This document shows, one piece after another, positions 1-13,774 of a stretch of DNA of 64,000 nucleotides. A program made the translations under genes and the position numbers. Source of the stretch: Paramecium sonneborni (taxonomy: Eukaryota > Ciliophora > Oligohymenophorea > Peniculida > Parameciidae); assembly GCA_905182985.1 (NCBI GenBank), contig CAJJDN010000015.1, positions 671,914 through 735,913 on the forward strand, given 5' to 3'. Under the pieces are notes generated by a model, which did no database searches, was not told the origin of the DNA, and saw only the letters and a list, made by a program, of their open reading frames with translations. Each line of letters begins with the position of its first letter. Positions within the stretch are counted from its first letter, which is position 1.

Positions 1-2011
1 CAGCTGGAATTTCACTCAAGAATATCAATTGTCGTTGTAAAGAACTAATGCCTTTAGTCCTTCATTTTATTTAATTATACAATATGAAATATGCAAATGC
101 ATGGATTCCAACATTTGGAAATCTTATTCATTAATTTAATTATAAGGACTATTAGGATCACATTGAGAAAATAATCATTGAAATGTCAATGCCTCGTCAA
201 CCAGAAGTTGGAAGGTTGATAGGAGCAATGATGATAATTTAAGTAGCAAATCTATTAGGAGATAAGATTTAAGGGCCTATATTGGATAGAGTTAGATAAT
301 TATGCAATGATAATGATAATGATGTTAGAGCATTAATAGCTGGAGATGTTCTTAGTTGTTTAATAGATAAATTAAGTCCTTCTCTTATACATTAATATTT
401 ATAAGATAAATTTTTGCTCTTAATTTATGATAATTGTTCATTAGTAAAAAAAGAAATGATTAAAACCTTATTTTAGCATTATTAAAAATTGAATACAATT
501 GATTGCGTTGTAAAAATTATAATTTTATTAGAGTTTAATGCTACTTAGATGTTAATTGATTGCTTATCCACTTAAAATGAAGATGTTCTTTCTACATCTC
601 TAACATATTGTGGTGTTGCTTTTCTTGCAATAAAAGAATAAGTTAATTTTGAATTTAAATAAAATCTTGTTAATTTATTTGTTAAATTTGGATAACATCA
701 GAGTCAAAATATTAGATACTTTTATTTATATAATTTACCAGGTTTCTTGATTTTGATTAAAGAGCTCCAATTAAACTGTTTATTAATCTAACCTTTTTTT
801 GTAATTATCGATGAAGATGAGGAGGTGAATAGAATTTTTGCTTGTTCTATCTTGCATGAATTGATTAAATCTTTTGATGTAAACAAATTTTATAAATCAG
901 TATAGCTTCATTTAAACCTAAATTTAATTTATAATTACGAGCATTATGAATACTGGGAACTATAAATTGATTTTGCAAATTTAATTTGGTAAAATAATTG
1001 AGACATTGCTTAATGAAGGATATCTTATATCTTTAGATAAAATTGTAATTCATTTAATTTATATAAAGCAAAAACAATTTAAAGTAATTTTTCAGGAAAT
1101 TTCAAAACTTTTCTAAAAGTGTGAATAGAATTATTAAACTAATGAAAAGTTTTTGTTATCAGTTAAAAGTTTTACGAGATATGTTAAACCCAAATAATTT
1201 TTGAAATACTTTATACCAATTTTATTAAAAAGATAAACATGTTCTTCTAATGAAGAGTTAGCTATGGAAATATTAGCATATTTTTTTGGTGTTTGTCATG
1301 ATTATGAAATACAGTAAAATATCAAAGATACTATGAATTCATAATTTTACAAGGGAAATTCAAATAAAAAAATAAAATATTTGTATTTTGTAAAAGTTTT
1401 ACCAAAATACATAAGTAAGAAGTATTTTAATTATTTAAATGTAAGAATAATAATTATAATTAAAGTTTAACTTATTTATTTAATTATATGAGGATAAAAT
1501 AATAGATGTTGTAATACAATTAGTTAAAATATTGCCTTAAGTTAAACATTATTTAATTGATTAAGATCAATATAAGCAATTGAAAATTTTAAAGGGAAAG
1601 ACAATATAAAAAATGGTTGAAGAAATGATAATGAAAATAGAATAGAATAAAATTCTTATTGATGAGATTTAAGAAAAAAAAATGTAAGAGAATGAGGATA
1701 AGATTTAATAAGAATATTTGAATAATTTAAAAGTAATAAAATATATTTGATAAATAATAGGGTATAGATAGCAATTAAAAAAATAAGAAAAGACTTGTTT
1801 GTAAGTTGACATCATAATCAGCTAAGAAATAATAAAGTAATTCTTAGATAAGGTATAATAATTGATAAAATGAAATAGAATAGGAACGAGAGAGAATGCT
1901 TCATTACCATCAAGTAGAAGTTAAGATAGAGGAATAGAATAAGGAGTGTAAAGACAATAAATAGAGATATAGAAATTTAAAAGTCGTCAAAGTGGATTTA
2001 ATAAATTTTGA
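1..2011 (+). CDS. HEAT-repeat protein, PP4R4-like (5' partial)
   Basis: The frame is open from the window edge, so the N-terminus is missing. It encodes amphipathic helical repeats such as VRQLCNDNDNDVRALIAGDV, which look like HEAT repeats of PP2A/PP4 regulatory subunits. The order and spacing most resemble PPP4R4-type scaffolds, but this is a family-level inference. A likely HEAT segment, VVIQLVKILPQVKHYL, is followed by a charged helix and a basic Ser/Gln-rich tail ending GFNKF before TGA. Mini-introns are seen near 1441-1465 (AAG end), 1734-1761 (28 nt, TAG end) and about 1851-1876 (26 nt, TAG end). The last two contain in-frame TGA and must be removed. One further frame change near 900-990 is not resolved. 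Likely a cytosolic phosphatase scaffold. Confidence 0.6.
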
Positions 2012-2073
2012 ATGACAGCAGAAATTTATTTAAAATATATTTATTTATAATTTATATTTGACAAAAAGTAGAA

Positions 2074-2768
2074 ATGAGCCGATAAATTTATGTAGGGAGA
2101 TTGGGATCAAAAATAAGGCGGGAAGATTTATAGCAGGAGTTTGAGAAATATGGAAAGATAAAGGATATTGATCTACGAAGCACGCATGCCTTCATTGAAT
2201 TTGAAGCTTCAGATGAGGCTAAGTAGGCAATATCATAAATGGATGGACGAAGGATAGGTGGTGATCGTGTCACTGTTAAACAAAGAGGTAGGATGACATT
2301 TGATCGTGTGATGATAAGATGATCGACCTTCAGGTGTAAGAGGACCAACAGCCAGAGATGTGTGTTTCAATTGTGGACGCAAAGGCCATTGGGCAAATGA
2401 ATGCAAAGAAGGTTAAATATTATATTAAATAAAGGCGATTTGCGAGAAACATGTTACAGGTGTTACAAGAAAGGCCACATTAAAAAAGAATGTCCTATGT
2501 CAAGAACTCCTAGTGATGCAAGAAGGTAATATATGTTACAAAAGAATTAAGATAAAGAAGAGATAGAAAAAGAAGAAGATCTACCTCTTCATCTAAATCT
2601 TCTTCTTCATCATCTAAGTCTAGAAGAAGAAGCAGAAATTTTAGAAAAACTAAATAAAATAGAAGACCTTCCAGGAAATCATCAAGTGAAAGTAGAAAAT
2701 CTAATTCTTCATAAACATCCAAGAGTTCAAGGTAAACTGTAAATCATTATCATAGCAAAAATTCATGA
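2074..2768 (+). CDS. SR-family splicing factor: RRM, two CCHC zinc knuckles, RS tail
   Basis: A 204-residue protein. Residues 4-75 form an RRM (RNP2-like IYVGRLG, RNP1-like HAFIEFEAS). Two CCHC zinc knuckles follow, CFNCGRKGHWANEC and CYRCYKKGHIKKEC, then a tail rich in Arg, Ser and Lys. The domain order matches SRSF7 and the plant RS2Z group, which bind exonic enhancers and recruit the spliceosome in the nucleus. Three introns are clear: 2288-2318 (31 nt), 2412-2434 (23 nt) and 2526-2551 (26 nt). All end in AAG, and removing them keeps both knuckles in frame. The coding length after splicing is 615 nt. Family assignment is firm; the exact orthologue is not. Confidence 0.9.
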
Positions 2769-3293
2769 TAAATATACAAATTATATATATATATATATTT
2801 AAAATATTCTTTTCATATTTATTTATCTTCTATCTAATAATAAATTATGATTTAATCCAACATATTATTTCTTTTTCATTTTAACATTTTGAATTGAATA
2901 ATTTAAGCATTTTTATCACTTTCTTAATCAATTCATATATCATTCAAAAATTGATTTTATTACATTAAAATAATCAATAATTTTCTTCGCATACTATATT
3001 TATATAAGATTATAATAAATAATCAATAATTATTCTAAAGAGTATTAATGTACTAATTACTAATTTTAAAAAATTTCGCTCATATTATTATATAATAATT
3101 GAATATGCATTTTCAGAAGTTTTTTATCTAAATTAGTATGAAGATTGGTATTAGAATGGTAATAGATATGATGGATAAACTCAAATTAAAAATATTTACA
3201 TATAATATGTGATTTAAAATAATTCATATATGGTTGATTGAGATGAAGAAATATGTTCTAATTTGATTTATAAATTTTATAATTTCGATATAC
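2769..3293. other. Intergenic region with AT microsatellite
   Basis: No convincing gene. A short pure (AT)n run lies at about 2781-2798, just after the SR-protein stop. The rest is AT-rich sequence with no recognisable element and must hold the 3' end of the SR gene and the promoter of the hydrolase gene. Confidence 0.5.
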
Positions 3294-4545
3294 ATGTATT
3301 TGTTATTTCGAAGAATTTTGACTGGATTATTCAAGCTATTGTCAATTATTAGATGTCTAAGATTAACTATAGCTTAGTATTTTGCATTCAACCCTCCAGA
3401 AGTAGGTTATTTAATAAGAAACAGAAATGAAGTAATTAAAGCTCTAACTCTTTCCCCAATATAAGATGACAGATCTAAGACTTTTGATTAACCATAATCA
3501 CCTTTGATATAAATAAAATAGGCGACCAGACAATCACATTAATTAACAAAGGAACATCTTTTTACTATATCTCCAAGGATTAAATACTATAACACTTTAT
3601 AGAGTGCAGAATATAGATAACAAATGAGAAACCCAAAGAATTAAGAGTATGAAAATATAATACATAAGCTAATATCCCTCACAAGAGTTTAATTTTATAA
3701 GCAATGAATTGAAAGCAATGGAAATTGATAATAATCCTGGATTACCTATTTCTAGTTATGTATTAGAATCCAAATCTGGTAATTTGATTGCGTCTATTTA
3801 TATTGAATATTAAAAAAGCCAATAGATTATACTTTATAGTCATGGCAATTCTACAGATATTGGTCTGATGTTTGATACATATGTTGATATCGTAATGGAA
3901 TGTTAAATTAACTTATTCTCTTATGATTATTCTGGATATGGATAAAGTACAGGATATCCAACTGATATTAACTTACTTTATGATATTGATTCAGCTTACC
4001 TATTTTTAGTTGATTAATTGTAGTTTGAACCAAGAAACATAATAATATATGGTTATAGTATTGGGTCTGGACCAAGTACAAACTTAGCTTCAAGACATAA
4101 TGTAGGAGGATTAATTATTCATTCTGGTTTATCAAGCGGTCTAAGAGTTATTGATCCTAATATAAAACAAACATCATATTATGATATATTTCCTAATATT
4201 GATTATATTGTTGATGTTACAGCTCCTGTTTTTTTACTTCATGGAGGAGCAGACTCTATGATAAGTGTTGTTCATGCTGAATAATTAGCTTAAAATACCA
4301 ATCATTTATTTTCTGTTTGGCTTGTAGAAAATGGTGGTCATGGAGATATTGAATCTTAATGGAAGGAATTATACTTTAAAAGACTTAATAGTTTCTTATA
4401 ATGTATATTATCATTTTATTTAGATTGTTTAACTGCTTATGTTATAAAGCCACATTAAAAAATAAGCAAACGAACTTCTTAACATCTTTATGATGAATAT
4501 ACCTTTGATCAAGAAAACTTTTAAATAAGTTTACTAGAAATGTGA
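3294..4545 (+). CDS. ABHD17-like alpha/beta hydrolase
   Basis: A 409-residue serine hydrolase. The N-terminus resembles ABHD17 proteins, with a hydrophobic/basic stretch then AFNPPEVGYL. The core contains SHGN, YSGYGQSTGYP, the nucleophile elbow GYSIGSGPS (catalytic Ser), HGGADSMI (Asp) and GGHGDIES (His). ABHD17 enzymes remove palmitate from membrane proteins; here that activity is inferred from similarity only. The N-terminal Cys cluster of animal ABHD17 is not evident. One 22-nt intron (GTATG..AAG) lies near 3648-3669, and removing it restores a single frame of 1230 nt. The C-terminal 60 residues are polar and of unknown role. Confidence 0.8.
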
Positions 4546-4969
4546 ATAAATATATGATATTCAAATTTACACCATTTTAATATAGATTATCATTTATATT
4601 TACTATTTAAATTTCTGTTTATTAATTAACTACTTATTATTTATTTTGAAAGAGTTAATCAATTTTATAGTTTAATTTTTAAGGATTTCTCCTTTACAAA
4701 TCTTCTATCTATTATTATATTATTGTGGAAATTTCATTTATACATTATAATAAAATTCTTCTTCAAAAAGATTAATTCTTTTATTCTTAATTTTTTATAT
4801 AGAATATAATGGAACTTTATAAACATATTTAATTATTATTTAGCTAACAATCTTTTTGATTTAAGTTTTCAAGTACAAACACAAACTACTAAGAAACTTA
4901 CATTAGTAATTTTAAATATTAGTAGTAGTAGATTCCTTACTCTTCAATATATTATTGTTTGTTATTTAT
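4546..4969. other. Intergenic, nothing recognised
   Basis: AT-rich spacer with no confident gene on either strand. A TGA-free frame runs through its right part into the small ORF at 4970, but its composition is not clearly protein-like. Confidence 0.4.
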
Positions 4970-5170
4970 ATGTAGAAAAATTAGTTTAATTTATTACTCA
5001 ATGATTTAATTTTAATTAGGATGATTTCATATAGTAAGTTTCAGTTTTATCTATTTTTTCTCTTTAATGTGATTTAAAAAAATAAGCAACTTAGATCTAT
5101 AAAAATAGATGCAGTAATACCAAATAAAGCACCTTTAAAAAATGAAGATGAGCCTATGATATTTAATTGA
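4970..5170 (+). CDS. Possible small hypothetical protein (66 aa)
   Basis: This ORF starts ATG TAG AAA and ends TGA. It encodes a hydrophobic N-terminal half followed by a polar tail ending NEDEPMIFN. With TGA as the only stop, ORFs of this size are common by chance, so support comes only from the mixed hydrophobic/polar composition. It lies between the ABHD17-like gene and the convergent B-box gene. No family is recognised. Confidence 0.25.
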
Positions 5171-5404
5171 TACTCACTTTTGATTTAAATATATATTAAA
5201 TATTATGTATTATGATAAAAACATAATTATATTTAAAACAGAATAATAAAATTTAAAAAATCTTGAATGTAAGATTAAATTAGAATTAAAAAATTTAAAC
5301 AATTTAAGATCTAGTTTATTACTATCCTTTTAAAAGAGAAATTAATGAAAAAGTAGGATATACTAATTTATATTTATATGTTTGGAAAATGATACTTTTT
5401 AATA

Positions 5405-6840
5405 TCAAGACGTATCATTGGTCTCATCTTCTTCAATTATCTCACCTAATAAAGTTAAATATATACCTTCCTCTTATTAATACCCTTCTCCATCTTCACC
5501 TTCTCCTTCTCCTTCTTCCTCTAATTGATTTGGATCGATTCCAAACAAATGTAAGTTTTACTAAATTATAAATAATAAAAAATACACTAAATATTTCTCT
5601 AAATTAATTATTTTCATTTGCCAACTTTTCATTTTCTTCCATAATAACTTATTTCTCATCTAACATATGCTAATATAATTATTTGAAATTCTCTATTAAC
5701 TCTTCTAATTTCTTAATCTCTTAATCCTTCTATTCTATTTATGCAACAATTTCCTCTTTATCACCTTCTTATCCATCTCCATTTTAATATCCATCACCTT
5801 TTTATAATTATGTTTGTAATTGTTCAATAATCTAATCTTTCATATTTATATCATTTGCCATTTCTTCCATTTTTGCCTATATATCTTCTAAATTATAATT
5901 CTAAAATTCTTAAGCAATTTCATCAATTTATTATTATTTCTCATTTATTGTTTATTCCATTTCTTACATTTATTTTTCATATTATTTTTTTTATTAATCT
6001 AATTTCTTCTAAGTTTAAGTTTCAGCATTCTTTAACTATTCTTTCAATTTTTTAACATCCTCAGTTAACTATTATGTTTTTTTCTTTTCTTCAGTTCCTT
6101 CCTTCTTTATGTCATTTAATTTTTTCTCTAATTCTTATTATGATGCTTTTCTATTAAATTATATTAACAATCAATATACATTTTCTTCTCAACTTCTTTA
6201 TTTATTGAATTTAATTAATCTTAGGCTTATTTTAGTTCTTTTTTTAATTATTAACATGTATCTTATTCTTCCTTCAACTAATTGTTTAATGTTGTTTTTT
6301 AATCCTAAGAATCATAATGAATAATATATTACAGAGTTTTTTTAAGAACTATTATATTATTCTTCCTCTTTCTAATCATATCTTGGTTTATTATTTGATC
6401 TGGTGCCAGAGAAATTAATCTCTTTAGTTGCTGGTTATTAAAGTGGTTTTGCTACATTTGTAAGTGGCCTCTAATTAAATTATGGTGGTTCTTATTTTGT
6501 AGTTGCAGCAAATTTAAATTGTCCTTAAGATTATTATGACTGTTAAGGTTATTATTTTTTTTAAGCATTTTGGGTATTTTCAAATTTATTTCCTAAATTC
6601 GTTTATCCTGCTGATTATGGAGCTTTTTAATACATTTCTATAATATTTTATAAATACATTATTACCTTAATAAGGAATGATTTCTGTCTTATGTTGCTGA
6701 CCTATAGGTCCTTATCTATTATGTACCTGTGAATCACAGCTGTAACATAATCTCACAACTTAGCCAATTTTACACTATTGACATTTTATTGTTGCTGGTC
6801 TTTGATTACATTATAAACATTTAACAAAGAGGGAGCTCAT
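5405..6840 (-). CDS. B-box zinc-finger protein with coiled coil
   Basis: A 441-residue protein. Residues 8-50 form a B-box-like zinc finger: CLQCNQRPATIKCQQC, then CYSCDSQVH and a downstream His (QQH). A Gln/Pro/Asn-rich linker follows, then a long Glu/Lys/Gln coiled coil (EEQDTCQQLKKELKQAQDQL and onwards). The C-terminal tail is acidic and Gly-rich and ends DETNDTS. Four introns of 28, 28, 29 and 25 nt, all TAG-ended, join the frame into 1326 nt. B-box/coiled-coil proteins of this layout are widespread in ciliates and are probably protein-interaction adaptors; the function here is unknown. The opposite strand is TGA-free over part of this gene, but it is Phe/Leu-rich mirror sequence and not coding. 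Confidence 0.8.
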
Positions 6841-7401
6841 CAAATTTGAATTAATAAAATTAATGATATTTTTAATACTCTATAGAGATTTAACCAAAAC
6901 TACATTCAAAATATTTATAACAATCTAGAAATCCTTTTGAACTTATTATTCATTATCCTAACTTATTAAAAATCAATCTACACAACTAATTCTTAAATTA
7001 AAAGTTTCATTATGTTTAAAAAATCCAATTTATACATTTTTATCAGTTCAAACTATTAATAGAGTAGAATGTGAAATTCAATAATAAATCTAATCATAAA
7101 GTTGAATTATTATGCAGTTTTTAAAATTGAGATAAATTCAAAAATAAATTAAGTACCTCAATGATTTTTTTAAAATTGTGATATTTATGTTAAATTACTG
7201 AATCTCTATATAAATAAAATGATATAATTAATTAGCAAGGCTAATTTCATTAGTGTTATAAAAGAAAATAAATGGAAATTATATATAGTTATTAAAAATT
7301 GTAATAAAAATAAATGATAGTTGTAAATGCTGTTATATAAAAATTCATAAAAATTATTTTTTAATTAATATATTAACAGAAAGTATTCTATATTAAATAT
7401 A
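6841..7401. other. Intergenic, nothing recognised
   Basis: Contains the upstream region of the B-box gene (minus strand) and the 3' region of the MORN gene (minus strand). Short TGA-free frames exist on both strands but none resembles a known protein. Confidence 0.4.
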
Positions 7402-8418
7402 TCAAATAATTTGATCGTTAAAATAAGCCTATGATGATTCTCCATTAGGTTCTGTTATTTTTGCTTCTCCAATTAATATACCAAACTCCCATTATCCTTC
7501 AATAGATCTACCATTAAATTATATGAATTTTCCTAATCCATGATTTTGGTCATTCTTAATATTTCCTAGAATATATAATTTAATAATTACAATATATTCA
7601 TCTCCATTTGGATATCTTAATTCTCCTTTTCCATTCATGAGATTATTTTTCCACTCTCCTCCATAAGTCTTACCATCCCTCCATCTATATTCTCCAATAC
7701 CTTCATAAGGATCTTAAATAAAGTTTCCTTTATATTAAGAATTATCTGAATATTTTACTAAACCAGATCCATGCTTACGTCCCTTTTTAAATAATCCTTC
7801 ATATGAAGTTCCATTACTCTTTTATAAATATCCTTATCCATTCTATATATAGAATATTATAGTAATTAAACTCCATCTTCCCATGTTCCTTTATAAGTTA
7901 ATTCTTTATTAACTAAAGTACCTTCACCATGAGTTTATCCTTATCTCCATAATCCTATATAATATTCTCCATCTGCATAAATTATTCTACCAAATCCAGC
8001 CAATTTATTTTGACTCCAATGACCTTCATAAATGGAACCATCAGGATAATATTATACTCCTGCTCCATTTCTTTTTTATTTTTACCTTTGACCTTCATAA
8101 AAGATAATTGAATGAATATCTCCATTAGGTTTATAATTTATAATTTATACAGGTTAATAAATTTGATACTAAGAATCATAATTTAGTTTTATATGTCCAA
8201 GTTATTATCTAATTGATTCTGCTATTTAATTCTCTTATTTAGGAATTTCATTTAATTTCATTGCTTCAAATGGTAAATGTTCATCTTCAACATTATTTTT
8301 GTTACTTTCATCATCATTATAATCTTAAGAGATTCTTCTAGTATATGATTTTTAGTTTAAACATCTTGATAATCCATTTATTCAAGTTTATAAATGTTTA
8401 GTACAGATATATGGTCAT
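7402..8418 (-). CDS. MORN-repeat protein
   Basis: A protein of about 315 residues. The first third is polar (N, D, E, Q rich). The rest is a run of about eight MORN repeats (for example GDEYY.., YEGHW, YKGTW, YGGEWKNNLMNGKGELRYPNG). MORN arrays bind membranes or act as spacers and are common in ciliate cortical and ciliary proteins. A 29-nt intron (GTTTAATT..TAG) between YKGTWEDG and NGQGY is clear. A second, about 40 nt and ending AAG, is needed to reach the ATG at 8418, so the first exon is less certain. The gene starts 64 bp from the divergent gene at 8483. Confidence 0.75.
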
Positions 8419-8482
8419 TTTTGGATTACAACATTATTATCCAATTTAATTTAATAATAGATATTTATATATATTATAATTA

Positions 8483-8901
8483 ATGTAAAAATTAAGAAAC
8501 ATCTATAAGAATTTTTATGAAAATGTTGTTAAAGGAGGTTAGAAAATAGATGCTCCTCCTAAATACAATTTTAAGGGATAGAAATAAGATTTCAAAGATT
8601 TCTAAAGAGGTCCCTAACTAACTAGAGAATAATTAGCTTAAAAGTAATAATATTATTAATTTTCTAGCCAGAAGTTGGATGAAGAATTAAAACCATAATC
8701 AAGAGAAATAAGATTGAAAAATGCTTTTTATTTTTGTATTTATATGGGATGGTTTGCTGGAGTGATATTATTTGTGATGTATAGATTAGGAAGTGATGAA
8801 ATTGGAGATATGGAAAGATCAGCCAAAGAAAGGTAACTATTTATTTATTTAACCTAAGAATTCGTTTACGTGAAAGCTTAAAGAAAGAAAACTAAAGATG
8901 A
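8483..8901 (+). CDS. Single-TM hypothetical protein, probably mitochondrial
   Basis: A 130-residue protein. It has a basic, Gln-rich N-terminal half, one hydrophobic segment (FYFCIYMGWFAGVILFVMY, about residues 85-103) and a charged C-terminal helix ending KKENQR. The layout is like small inner-membrane assembly factors of mitochondria, but no family is recognised. One 26-nt intron (GTAACT..AAG) lies near the 3' end, and spliced length is 393 nt. It is divergent from the MORN gene with 64 bp between the two start codons. Confidence 0.65.
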
Positions 8902-9330
8902 TTGATATGACATTCTTAATTTCACAATTAATTTTAAAAAATTATAAAATTGTCAATTAATCATAAGAAAACTAAATCAATTAAATTAGTTATCTTAATT
9001 TCCAAATTTATAGTGAAATAAACTATAAACTTTAATTTTCTTTAGTTCTTAGTTATGTCTATTATAAAATATAGAGTATTTTAAATATTAATTTAATTCT
9101 AATATTCTTTTATACATCTATTTCTAAAAGGTTATAAATAAATCATAAATTCTTAATTAAGTATTTATAAATAATTCTTAAAGAAAATATATTTTTTCTC
9201 TATAAAATAAAGATATTATTATGGAAAAGCTAATAAATGATATTAATTTAGTTATGAATTATTAGAATAAGTAATTCTTAAATATTTTGCCATGATAATT
9301 GTTTTTAAATTAATATAATTTAGCATAAAA
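8902..9330. other. Intergenic, nothing recognised
   Basis: AT-rich spacer between two plus-strand genes. I see no gene, repeat or conserved element in it. Confidence 0.5.
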
Positions 9331-11061
<1,731 letters not shown>

Positions 11062-11333
11062 ATCTATTAATTAATTTTTAATTATTTTTATAATCATATC
11101 TTTATTCATTATACTGTTTTTGATATTAATTCTTTATGAAAATTTTCTCTAATAGTTTTAAAAATTCAGATTCATTAATCATTAAATATTTCAACAACCA
11201 ATTTTATAATTATTACTACATAAAATATCTTCAAATTTTACTTTTGTATTATATCATAAATAATAGAATTTGACAACTTACTTTATTTAAATTTATAATA
11301 AGATGAGGCGAATTATAAAATTGGTAAATTGAT

Positions 11334-11633
11334 ATGAGTATTTGTCAATTTTATTAATTAGAAGAAATCCACTTTTTAGAATATTCAAGAAAAACTTAAT
11401 TGAATGTTATATCACTTATACTTAAAAAGTTAATAATTTTAAATAAAAGTATATTAAAATTTGATATGCTATTGGTTCATGTGAATGTTTTTATGAAAAA
11501 AATCTTTAGAATAATATAATAATAATTAATAGAGAAAATGGAAAAATAGTTAATAAATGTTGTTTTTTATTTTCAAACAAGAATAATAGAGAAAATAAAA
11601 ATATAGATTATAATAAATAAAATCCAATATTGA
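11334..11633 (+). other. TGA-free ORF, unresolved
   Basis: A 99-codon frame starts ATG AGT and ends TGA. An overlapping frame reads CECFYEKNLQNNIIIINREN and also looks protein-like, but no intron joins it to a start. A real small gene may lie in 11270-11640, but its exons could not be worked out. The flanking stretches 11062-11333 and 11634-11692 hold nothing recognisable. Confidence 0.25.
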
Positions 11634-11692
11634 TAGCATATTGATAAATATTATTGAATTTATATTTTTTCTAATTTGAAAATATAAAAATA

Positions 11693-12225
11693 ATGGGTAC
11701 ATCAATTTGTGTAAAAGGATTTCAATCAAATTAATCTGAAGTTAAAATAAATTCAAAATGCTCACATAAATTAAATGGTCCTCCTAACATGTTTAAACCA
11801 ACTCCAATTATCAGTATTTTAATAACTGATCAATAGGTTGAGAAGGAAGAATCTCCTAAAAAAGAATTAAATGAATAATAAAATCAAAATAAGTGTGAAT
11901 AGTTATTTTAATATACAGTATAACAATCTGAAGAAATTGATAGTTAACAATAAAATCCATGGATAAAAAAAACTTTGTAATCGAAACCATCAATGTATCC
12001 AAATTTAAAAATGATGAAATGCATAATTCAAACAATTTTAATCAAAATAATTTATGTGAATAAAAAAACTCATTAAATGAAACCTCAAAGTAGAAACATA
12101 TTCTTAAAAACAAGAGTGGACAAGATAGCTCAAATATTTCAATTTCAGCTGACTCTTAAAAATCAATTAAAAAAGTCTCAATTGACAAAAAACAACAAGT
12201 TTATTTCACAAAGTGCAAAAATTGA
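11693..12225 (+). CDS. Hypothetical protein with possible N-myristoylation signal
   Basis: A 168-residue hydrophilic protein starting MGTSICVKGF. Gly2 and the small residues after it fit an N-myristoylation signal, and Cys6 could be palmitoylated. The body is Asn, Gln, Ser and Lys rich and ends near SIKKVSIDKKQQVYFTKCKN, which looks like a conserved short motif. One 26-nt intron (GTATAACA..GATAG) restores the frame, giving 507 nt spliced. No family is recognised. By inference it could be a small peripheral membrane protein. Confidence 0.55.
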
Positions 12226-12515
12226 TAAAAATAAAAATACTTGTTATTTAATTAATTATATCTAAAGCATTAATATAATATCATAAAAATCAAAATAGTC
12301 AAATAGCTAAATAATTTATGAATAGACATAATAAGCAAATGTTATTTGATAACTTAAACATATCTCAAATTATAATTAATTTAAAATACTTTTAATTCTT
12401 TAAGATTCTAAACGATCTTACAACTAAAGTATATTAAATAGAATGATGCAAATAAAATATATTATAAAGCAAGCTAATGCAAAAGCATAAGTAAACCCAT
12501 TTAAGATGCAAATAA
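12226..12515. other. Intergenic, nothing recognised
   Basis: Convergent 3' region between the plus gene ending at 12225 and the minus gene ending at 12516. No element was recognised. Confidence 0.4.
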
Positions 12516-12881
12516 TCACAATAGCTAGTTGTGGAAATATTCTACTTGTTATAATTAATGATTTCTTGTAAAATTCTTCTAATTTTGTCTAATATTTATT
12601 TTTAAATATACAGGTGGTTCTCTATTTTATTATATATTTGATTATAATTATCCAGAATTTGAAACATTTTAATCTGCCATATGAATATCTTGTGCATCAC
12701 CTTATTAAGAAGGAATTTAATATTTAACTGATGCGTGATTCGAATTCAAATTCTCGATGTCTAAATGAATATCCTTTTTCAATCTGAATTTTGCATAAAC
12801 AGCAAAAAAAAAGAAGACGAATGCTAAGAGAAGCCAAAAAAATTCAATTATCTTGGCACAAATTAAAAACTCATCGTCCAT
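12516..12881 (-). CDS. Small N-terminally anchored membrane protein
   Basis: A continuous frame of 121 codons plus stop. The N-terminus MDDEFLICAKIIEFF is followed by a strongly hydrophobic segment (WLLLAFVFFFFAVYA) that reads like a signal anchor. A soluble tail follows with LKKDIHLDIENLNSNHASVK and a Gln-rich C-terminus. The run of nine T on the coding strand stays in frame. A 21-nt intron (GTAGAATA..CTAG) is possible near the 3' end but not required. Function is unknown. Confidence 0.6.
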
Positions 12882-13239
12882 CTTAAAATTATATATTTAT
12901 ATATAAAATTTAACTATAGTAGCTAATAATATTCTAAATTAATAAATAGTTTATTTACAATTATTTTATTAATCCATATATTCATCATTTTACTTTTTAT
13001 TATAAAGTATTCTTCTAATAAGCTAAATTCTAATCAAGAAACAGAAGAAAATAATTTAAAATAAAAGAAACTAATAAATTCTATTTCTAAAATCCTTGAA
13101 TTTAATTCTAAGTTAAAGTATTTTAAGAATGTCTTTCTTCCATATTATATATCAATTTATTTATTATAATGCTTGACAAAATATATTAATAAATCATAAT
13201 AAATTATCATTTTTATTTTATTATTATTAATATTTTAAA
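12882..13239. other. Divergent intergenic region
   Basis: Spacer between the minus-strand membrane protein gene and the plus-strand RING gene. It must contain both promoters. It is AT-rich with no recognisable motif. Confidence 0.4.
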
Positions 13240-13774
13240 ATGAAAGGCAATGATCGACCAATTAAGATAAATCCAACTGGAAAATATAATCTTGATTTTA
13301 TCGATTACAATAACGAGTGGGCTGCAGTCTACAATAATGGATATCGACATGATGGAAAGATGGATTGTAACAGTTTTACATTAATTAAGAATGCCCCATT
13401 TATGGAATGTCATTAGAAACATTTAATAGATTAATTGTAATTTCTAAGAAATTTATATAAATAGACTGAGGATTTAGAAAGATTTGAATATTAGTAAGAG
13501 GAAGAGAAAAATTTAGACAACAAATTAGAACAATAATTTATTGGATAAATAAAAAGAATGAAAATGGGTAAATCATCTAAAAGTTGTTCCATTTGTATTA
13601 AAGATTTCATCAATGGTATTTATTTTGGTAAAGAACAAAGGGGAAATAATAATGAAATTACCATGCGCTCATATATTTCATGAAAGTTGCATTATTCCTT
13701 GGTTCTAAAAAGCAAGCAAATGTCCTAATTGTAAATTTGATCTCAAAGAACATTTTCAAAAAGAATAATAATGA
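13240..13774 (+). CDS. RING-H2 zinc-finger protein (putative E3 ubiquitin ligase)
   Basis: A 169-residue protein with a C-terminal RING-H2 finger: CSICIKDF, then LPCAHIFHESCIIPWF and CPNC, which supply the Cys/His ligands. The N-terminal 110 residues hold a polar segment and a coiled coil rich in Glu, Gln and Leu. RING-H2 fingers usually recruit E2 enzymes for ubiquitin transfer. One 25-nt intron (GTATTTAT..AAAG) interrupts the finger between the first Cys pair and LPCAH; without removing it the finger is broken. Spliced length is 510 nt. Confidence 0.85.

Noticed and set aside
6109..6700. Long plus-strand open frame rich in Phe, Leu and Ser, with a membrane-protein look
   Set aside because: It is the mirror of the minus-strand B-box/coiled-coil gene, whose zinc-finger residues, introns and frame closure (1326 nt) are much better supported.
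12516..12881. Apparent frameshift at a run of nine A/T in the small membrane protein gene
   Set aside because: A careful recount showed that nine bases keep the frame; the start and stop codons are in the same frame over 366 nt.
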